Source of the DNA: JBFELO01 sp041552055
Lineage (GTDB): Bacteria; Acidobacteriota; Thermoanaerobaculia; Thermoanaerobaculales; Sulfomarinibacteraceae
DNA length: 10,245 nucleotides
NCBI GenBank assembly: GCA_041552055.1
Contig: JBFELO010000160.1
Location: 1 to 10,245, forward strand
Direction of reading: 5' to 3'
Positions within the stretch are counted from its first letter, which is position 1. The number at the start of each line of letters is the position of its first letter. A program made the position numbers and the translations under genes. The notes under the pieces were generated by a model. That model made no database searches, had not been told where the DNA came from, and saw nothing but the letters and a program-made list of their open reading frames with translations. This document shows positions 6,299-10,245 of this stretch, piece after piece.

Positions 6299-9200
6299 AT
6301 GGAAGCCCCCCGGTCGTCCGACGGCCACAGCCGATCGCTGCTGCTCGCCGCCGCGGCACTGGTCGTGTGCTTTCCATGGTCCGGGTGGCAACCCGCTGCG
6401 TGGATCACGGCTGCGATCGTGGCGGGGCTTGCCGCGATCGCTCGGCCCAGAGGCCGCGGTTGGTGGCCATGGCTGCCGGTGGGAGTCGCGCTGCTGGCAG
6501 CCGTGTGGGACCCGCATCCCGACCTCCGCGCTGATGTGCAGCGCGAACGGCTCGATCGGCACTGCCGGCGGATGCTGGCGGAGGCCGAAGACATCGCGAG
6601 CCGCCCCACCGTACGCCGCCTGTTCGAGACCACCGGAGAGGCCCTCGACCCTGCTGCGCCGTTCGAGATGCTCCAGGAGCAGGTCGGAGGGCGCTCCGCT
6701 CGCACCGTCTATCTGGCGGACGATCGTGGACGATTGGTGGCGTGGGGCGGCGATCAGCGGCGGTATCCACACGGCCTTCGCCAGCTCGGCGAGCGTCGAT
6801 GGGGGACGACATGGTCGGCGAGCGGTGCGGTGCTGTACGTGCGGGAGCCGGTCGCGGTCGAAGGGCGAATCGTCGGCGCCCTTACGGTCGCCGACTGGTC
6901 GGCGCTCGAGACCCGAGGGGCGTGGGGCATGGTGGCCCCGATCGGCTGCCGCTTGGTGTTGGGCCGGAATGCACCGGACGCCCACCGAATCGTATCTGCG
7001 ACGATCCCAGGGGTCGAGCTGTCGCTCGGGCTCCGAAACCTGAGAGGGTCTGGCGCCATGGGATTCACCTTGATCCCATGGCTTCTGCTTGCCGGCATCG
7101 GGCTGGTGCTGACTCCCGGATGGGCATGGCTGGTCGTGCTGGTTGGCGGATCCGCCCTCGTGCTGGCCCCAGGAGACGATCCCGAGACCGCACTCGCGGT
7201 TGTCGTTCTCTTGGCGGCGGCCGCAGTCGCACGCCTGTGCGACCGCTTGCCCGACTCATGGGCTCGAGTCGTGGTGATCGCCGTCCTGGTTGGTGTCGCG
7301 TCGGCGGCGGTGATCGGAACCCGGCCTGAAACGGCGACACGGTTGCCCACCCACCTGCTTCGACCGGGGTGGGGTGGGGTGTGGATGGTGGCGCTCGCCT
7401 GGATCGTTGCGGGCTGGCCGTTCAGGACCCGCGCCGGCGGGCTGTCGCTGGCGAAGCGTCTCGGACTCGCGTGCTGCCTGGCCGCCCTGGCGCTGGTGCT
7501 TGACGTTGCGCGGGTTCCCGTGCAGCTGACGCGAGCCGAGCGGCTCCGCGATTCCGTTGCTCTCCCCAGGGATCCGGTCGATCTCGGCCGCGAGCTGCCC
7601 GAGAGCCCGCAGCGGTGCCGACTGGACGATTTGGCGGCGGTGTTGGCCCGCAAGTGGGGGCTCGACCGGTGGCGGACACCATCCCAGCTGGTCCTGGTCG
7701 CGAAGGACGGCGGCGAGATGTCTCGGTGGGGCGATCTGTCCCCGGCTGGAGGGTACATCCGTAGGATTCGCAGTTGGACGTTTCCCGAGCTGCCGGACGC
7801 CAGCCTGGAGTTGTACGTAGCCGACGAACCGTGGGGTAGGCTTTACGACTGGAGGAGCGGCGAGATTCGGGCGGCCGCGAGATCGTCCCCCGTGTGGTTT
7901 GCGGTCCTCACTCGTTCCGGAGCTGTGGCAGCGAGTCTCCACCCCGGGATCCGAGATCTCGACGCCCAGGTGGCGGGTGAGCTGTTCCACAGCGGGGGCG
8001 GATGGACACGCATGTCGGTCGGCGATCGGTCAGTGGCGTCGCGGGTGTGGCGGCGAGGAGACTGGTTGGTGGCGGCTCTCGGCCGTCAGCCCGAAGCGTC
8101 GGTGTGGGTGTTGCGAACCGCGGTGGCGACGGTTTGGGCCTTTCTCGGTCTGGTGCTGGCGTGGCCCCCCAGGCTCAGGAGTGACCAGCTCTACACCTTC
8201 GGGGGCAGATTGCGGCTGCTGATCGCGGGCGGGGTCGTAGTGCCGTTGGTCATCTTGACCTTGTTCCTGCATCTCCGGCTCGGGCAGCGGGAGGTACAGG
8301 TCGAGGGAATTCTGGGCCTAGAGGCTTTCAACGCGGCGAGCTACACCGCGCTCCATCTGGGCGGAGCTTTCGCCGTTGACGACGATCTGGCGAGGTGGCT
8401 GGCGACCGGACTCGGCCACGAGGTGGTGTTGTTCGACCACTCGGACGTTGTCGCGGTTTCGCGGCCGGATCTGATGGCCGCGGGAACGCTGCCGGAGGTC
8501 CCGGCGACCGAGGTCTTCCCGACGTTTCTGGTCGGGCGGGACGATCCCGCGGTCTTTCGGGAACGGGACCGGGTGGTTGCGGCGGGCGGAGTCGTTCTCC
8601 AGGGGCGCCGCCTGCTGCTCGAGCTGATCCGTTTCGATACAGGAGTGATGCCCGCAGCGTCCGGCGCCGTGGATTGGCTGATCACCGGCGCGCTGCTGGC
8701 ATCGCTGTTCGCGCTGGTGTTGACGTCACGGATCGAGAGTCGGCTCAGCAGCTCTCTTAGAAGCCTGGTCGCCCTGGCCGGACGCCTGCGAGACGGCGAA
8801 CCCGTGGGCGAGATTCCGCGGCCTGCCGAGACCGACCTGGCGGGCGTTCTGGACGCGGTCCGATCGATGAACGAGCAGGTGCAGCAGCGGGAGGTCAGCC
8901 TTCGCCACCAGGAGGAGCTGCTCAGGATCACACTGTCAACGTTGGCTCCGGCGGTCATGGTGTTGGAGCCGAGCGGTGAGCTGAGGTTCGCCAACCCGAG
9001 TGCGGAAGAGCTGATGGATGCCCACGGTTCGTTGCCGCTCGATGTGGTCAAGGAACTGAGGGGCAGGGACGCATCACGGTCGCCAGCCGCCGAGACCGTG
9101 CAGCCCCTGCCCGGCCAGGATCTCACGTGGCGCGTCGGCGTCGCCGATGCGCCCTTGCCCGACGGCAGTCGCGGCACGGTGGCGGTTGTCGACGACGTCA

Positions 9201-9898
9201 CCGAAGTCGTGCGGGCCGATCGGCTTCGCCAGCTCAACCAGCTCGCGCGCATCGTGGCTCACGAAGTCAAGAATCCCCTCACTCCCGTGCGGTTGTGGAT
9301 GCAGGAACTCGAGGAGGGTCTCCGACGCGGTGATCCGGACCTGGACCAGTTGGTCAGGGACGCGTGCCGGGAAATCTCGCTTCAGGTGGAACGACTCCAG
9401 GTGACGGCCAACTCCTTCTCGAATCTGGTGGCACTCGAGCGCTGGGAACCAGAGCCGGTAGATCTGGTGGAGGTGGTCGATGAAACCCTGGCCGGCCTCA
9501 CAGTTCTGGAGCGGCGTGGAATCCGGGTGGTGCGGGAGGGTTCCGCCGGTCGCGCGGGCCGTGTGCACGGCGACCGTCAGTGGCTCCAGCGGGCGATCGG
9601 CAACCTCCTCAAGAACAGCGTCGACGCGATCGGGGACGGGGGCGGACAGATCTGGATTCGCATCACATGCGGTGCCGAGGAGATGACGCTGGAGGTCGAG
9701 GACAGCGCGGGCGGGATCCAGGAGGACAAGCTCCAGGAGCTGTTCTCGCCGCACTTCTCCACCACAACCGCCGGCAGCGGGCTTGGCCTGGCGTTGGTCC
9801 ACCAGGTGGTCGCCCGCTGCCAGGGCAGGGTTTCCGCCGTCAACGGCGATCACGGCCTCGTCGTGACCGTGGAGTTCCCGATCGCCGAAGGAGAGTGA
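6299..9898 (+). CDS. NtrY-like membrane sensor histidine kinase, 12 TM helices, HAMP-PAS-HisKA-HATPase
   Basis: A 1199-residue two-component sensor kinase, well above the roughly 700-770 residues usual for NtrY. Membrane helices fall near 13-28, 33-48, 57-70, 254-272, 276-292, 300-316, 325-341, 358-374, 389-405, 604-622, 639-657 and 790-810. The positive-inside pattern fits and leaves three extracytoplasmic regions (about 71-253, 406-603, 658-789). Then come HAMP (about 811-862), PAS (about 875-965), HisKA with His988 in AHEVKNPLTPVRLW, and HATPase with N-box Asn1102/Asn1106, G1 DSAGGI (Asp1135), F-box LFSPHFSTT and G2 GSGLGL (1159-1164). HExKNPLTP is the NtrY/HPK4-type H-box. The G1 motif has Ala for the first Gly of DxGxG. 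ATG 6299 is chosen from the -10 position. No NtrX-like regulator lies within 347 nt downstream, so its partner is unknown. The signal sensed cannot be inferred. Confidence 0.92.
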   Translation: MEAPRSSDGHSRSLLLAAAALVVCFPWSGWQPAAWITAAIVAGLAAIARPRGRGWWPWLPVGVALLAAVWDPHPDLRADVQRERLDRHCRRMLAEAEDIASRPTVRRLFETTGEALDPAAPFEMLQEQVGGRSARTVYLADDRGRLVAWGGDQRRYPHGLRQLGERRWGTTWSASGAVLYVREPVAVEGRIVGALTVADWSALETRGAWGMVAPIGCRLVLGRNAPDAHRIVSATIPGVELSLGLRNLRGSGAMGFTLIPWLLLAGIGLVLTPGWAWLVVLVGGSALVLAPGDDPETALAVVVLLAAAAVARLCDRLPDSWARVVVIAVLVGVASAAVIGTRPETATRLPTHLLRPGWGGVWMVALAWIVAGWPFRTRAGGLSLAKRLGLACCLAALALVLDVARVPVQLTRAERLRDSVALPRDPVDLGRELPESPQRCRLDDLAAVLARKWGLDRWRTPSQLVLVAKDGGEMSRWGDLSPAGGYIRRIRSWTFPELPDASLELYVADEPWGRLYDWRSGEIRAAARSSPVWFAVLTRSGAVAASLHPGIRDLDAQVAGELFHSGGGWTRMSVGDRSVASRVWRRGDWLVAALGRQPEASVWVLRTAVATVWAFLGLVLAWPPRLRSDQLYTFGGRLRLLIAGGVVVPLVILTLFLHLRLGQREVQVEGILGLEAFNAASYTALHLGGAFAVDDDLARWLATGLGHEVVLFDHSDVVAVSRPDLMAAGTLPEVPATEVFPTFLVGRDDPAVFRERDRVVAAGGVVLQGRRLLLELIRFDTGVMPAASGAVDWLITGALLASLFALVLTSRIESRLSSSLRSLVALAGRLRDGEPVGEIPRPAETDLAGVLDAVRSMNEQVQQREVSLRHQEELLRITLSTLAPAVMVLEPSGELRFANPSAEELMDAHGSLPLDVVKELRGRDASRSPAAETVQPLPGQDLTWRVGVADAPLPDGSRGTVAVVDDVTEVVRADRLRQLNQLARIVAHEVKNPLTPVRLWMQELEEGLRRGDPDLDQLVRDACREISLQVERLQVTANSFSNLVALERWEPEPVDLVEVVDETLAGLTVLERRGIRVVREGSAGRAGRVHGDRQWLQRAIGNLLKNSVDAIGDGGGQIWIRITCGAEEMTLEVEDSAGGIQEDKLQELFSPHFSTTTAGSGLGLALVHQVVARCQGRVSAVNGDHGLVVTVEFPIAEGE

Positions 9899-9900
9899 GC

Positions 9901-9923
9901 AGCAATTCGCTTCGCGAATTGCT
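9901..9923. terminator. Perfect 10-bp stem-loop two bases after the kinase stop
   Basis: AGCAATTCGC (9901-9910) pairs fully with GCGAATTGCT (9914-9923) around a TTC loop. Its place right after the stop fits a 3'-end processing or termination structure. There is no T-run after it, so it is not a classical intrinsic terminator; an mRNA-stabilising or REP-like hairpin is the alternative. Confidence 0.5.
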
Positions 9924-9957
9924 CTGGAGTGGCAAGGTATCGCGCAGACCAAGTGCG

Positions 9958-10006
9958 ATGGGATCTCTCGCGCCATGAGGCGCCTTGATGTTGGCCAAGA
10001 TCCCAT
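9958..10006. repeat. Nested inverted repeat (outer 9-bp arms, inner 5-bp hairpin)
   Basis: The outer arms ATGGGATCT (9958-9966) and AGATCCCAT (9998-10006) are perfect. They enclose GCGCC-ATGA-GGCGC (9970-9983) and the palindrome TTGGCCAA (9991-9998, overlapping the right arm by one base). It can fold as one branched structure on either strand. Function unknown. Confidence 0.55.
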
Positions 10007-10038
10007 GGCGCCGGGGGGATGGAGGGCGTCCGGTATCC

Positions 10039-10055
10039 ACTGCAATTTGTGCAGT
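10039..10055. repeat. Small hairpin ACTGCA/TGCAGT
   Basis: A perfect 6-bp stem with a 5-nt ATTTG loop between the nested inverted repeat and repeat copy C. Confidence 0.4.
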
Positions 10056-10097
10056 CAATCGCATGCGCGGCCTCTCGCCCGCCAACCGTGGAGGAGA

Positions 10098-10181
10098 GAC
10101 CGCCTAGGGTGTCAGATGGTCAGAGCGAATGGCAGGCTGACGACAGCGCGTCGTGCGGAATGCCGTTCTTGACAATGTTGG
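10098..10181 (+). repeat. Dispersed intergenic repeat, copy C (84 nt)
   Basis: Homologous to copy A along its full length and in the same orientation. The first stem is imperfect here (GACCGCCT with AGATGGTC: one G-T wobble, one mismatch). The second stem is longer (AATGGCA 10128-10134 with TGCCGTT 10161-10167, one G-T). The inner stem ACGAC (10140-10144) with GTCGT (10150-10154) is perfect. The second stem pairs in a register two bases off that of copy A, so conserved folding is suggested rather than shown. Confidence 0.75.
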
Positions 10182-10245
10182 GATCACCGTCACTCAAACG
10201 GGGCGGCCCGTCGGGGCCCGACATCGAGATCCGCGTGCGCGGCGA

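Larger units (their letters stand above)
9899..10245. other. Non-coding spacer with hairpins and repeat copy C
   Basis: These 347 nt after the kinase hold a stem-loop beside the stop codon, a nested inverted repeat, a small hairpin and repeat copy C. The frames that remain open here are short, lack ribosome sites and cross the repeat. The last 70 nt are open in one plus frame and might be the edge of a further gene, but this cannot be shown. Confidence 0.65.

Noticed and set aside
6121..6705. Minus-strand frame ending in an alternating Phe/Ile/Val run
   Set aside because: The hydrophobic run is the GAN tract read backwards, and the rest is antisense to the kinase.
10169..10174. Perfect TTGACA
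   Set aside because: No -10-like hexamer follows at 16-18 nt (ACTCAA at 17), and it falls at the conserved end of repeat C.
10175..10245. Open plus frame at the right edge containing GGPSGPDIEIRVRG, slightly like an RND-efflux segment
   Set aside because: That RND motif belongs mid-protein, the frame runs back into repeat C, no ribosome site is present and only about 70 nt are visible.

Overview
The window is high-GC bacterial DNA carrying seven protein genes and two long non-coding stretches (386 and 347 nt). The lineage cannot be fixed from the sequence alone. A bacterial sigma-type promoter grammar, GGAGG ribosome sites, several leaderless-looking genes, an NtrY-like kinase and an archaeal-type HMG-CoA synthase operon together fit a deep-branching high-GC phylum. 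Acidobacteriota is my first guess and Actinomycetota my second; this is inference.

Left part, minus strand (1-4434). From right to left there is a three-gene operon: archaeal-type hydroxymethylglutaryl-CoA synthase (3376-4434), SCP-x-like acetyl-CoA C-acetyltransferase (2206-3366) and a DUF35 Zn-ribbon/OB-fold protein (1811-2206). In archaea these three proteins form one complex that condenses acetyl-CoA to acetoacetyl-CoA and then to HMG-CoA, the entry to the mevalonate pathway. The genes are packed with 9-nt or 1-nt junctions, and each has a GGAGG-type ribosome site. Next come an ArsR/SmtB metal sensor with its own promoter (1335-1706) and a membrane protein with two DUF3592 units that runs off the left edge (1-1084).

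Middle (4435-5912). A 167-nt divergent spacer holds a promoter for the HMG-CoA operon (TTTACA-17-TAGACT), an extended -10 for the rightward gene, and an inverted repeat between them. The rightward gene is a complete aminopeptidase P (M24B metallopeptidase).

Right part (5913-10245). A 1199-residue NtrY-like sensor histidine kinase (6299-9898) has 12 predicted membrane helices, three extracytoplasmic regions, HAMP, PAS, HisKA and HATPase domains. It is flanked on both sides by non-coding DNA carrying copies of one repeat. Copy A (5941-6025) and copy C (10098-10181) are about 85 nt and clearly homologous. Copy B (6107-6141) is shorter and passes into a GAN-triplet tract. These spacers also hold several hairpins. 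The repeat family is the least explained item in the window. The kinase has no response regulator within reach on either side.

Two expression styles coexist. The HMG-CoA operon genes and pepP use GGAGG with a 5-nt gap to ATG (DUF35 uses an overlapping TGATG). The arsR gene, the kinase and probably the DUF3592 gene have a -10 hexamer placed so that transcription would start at or within a few bases of the ATG.
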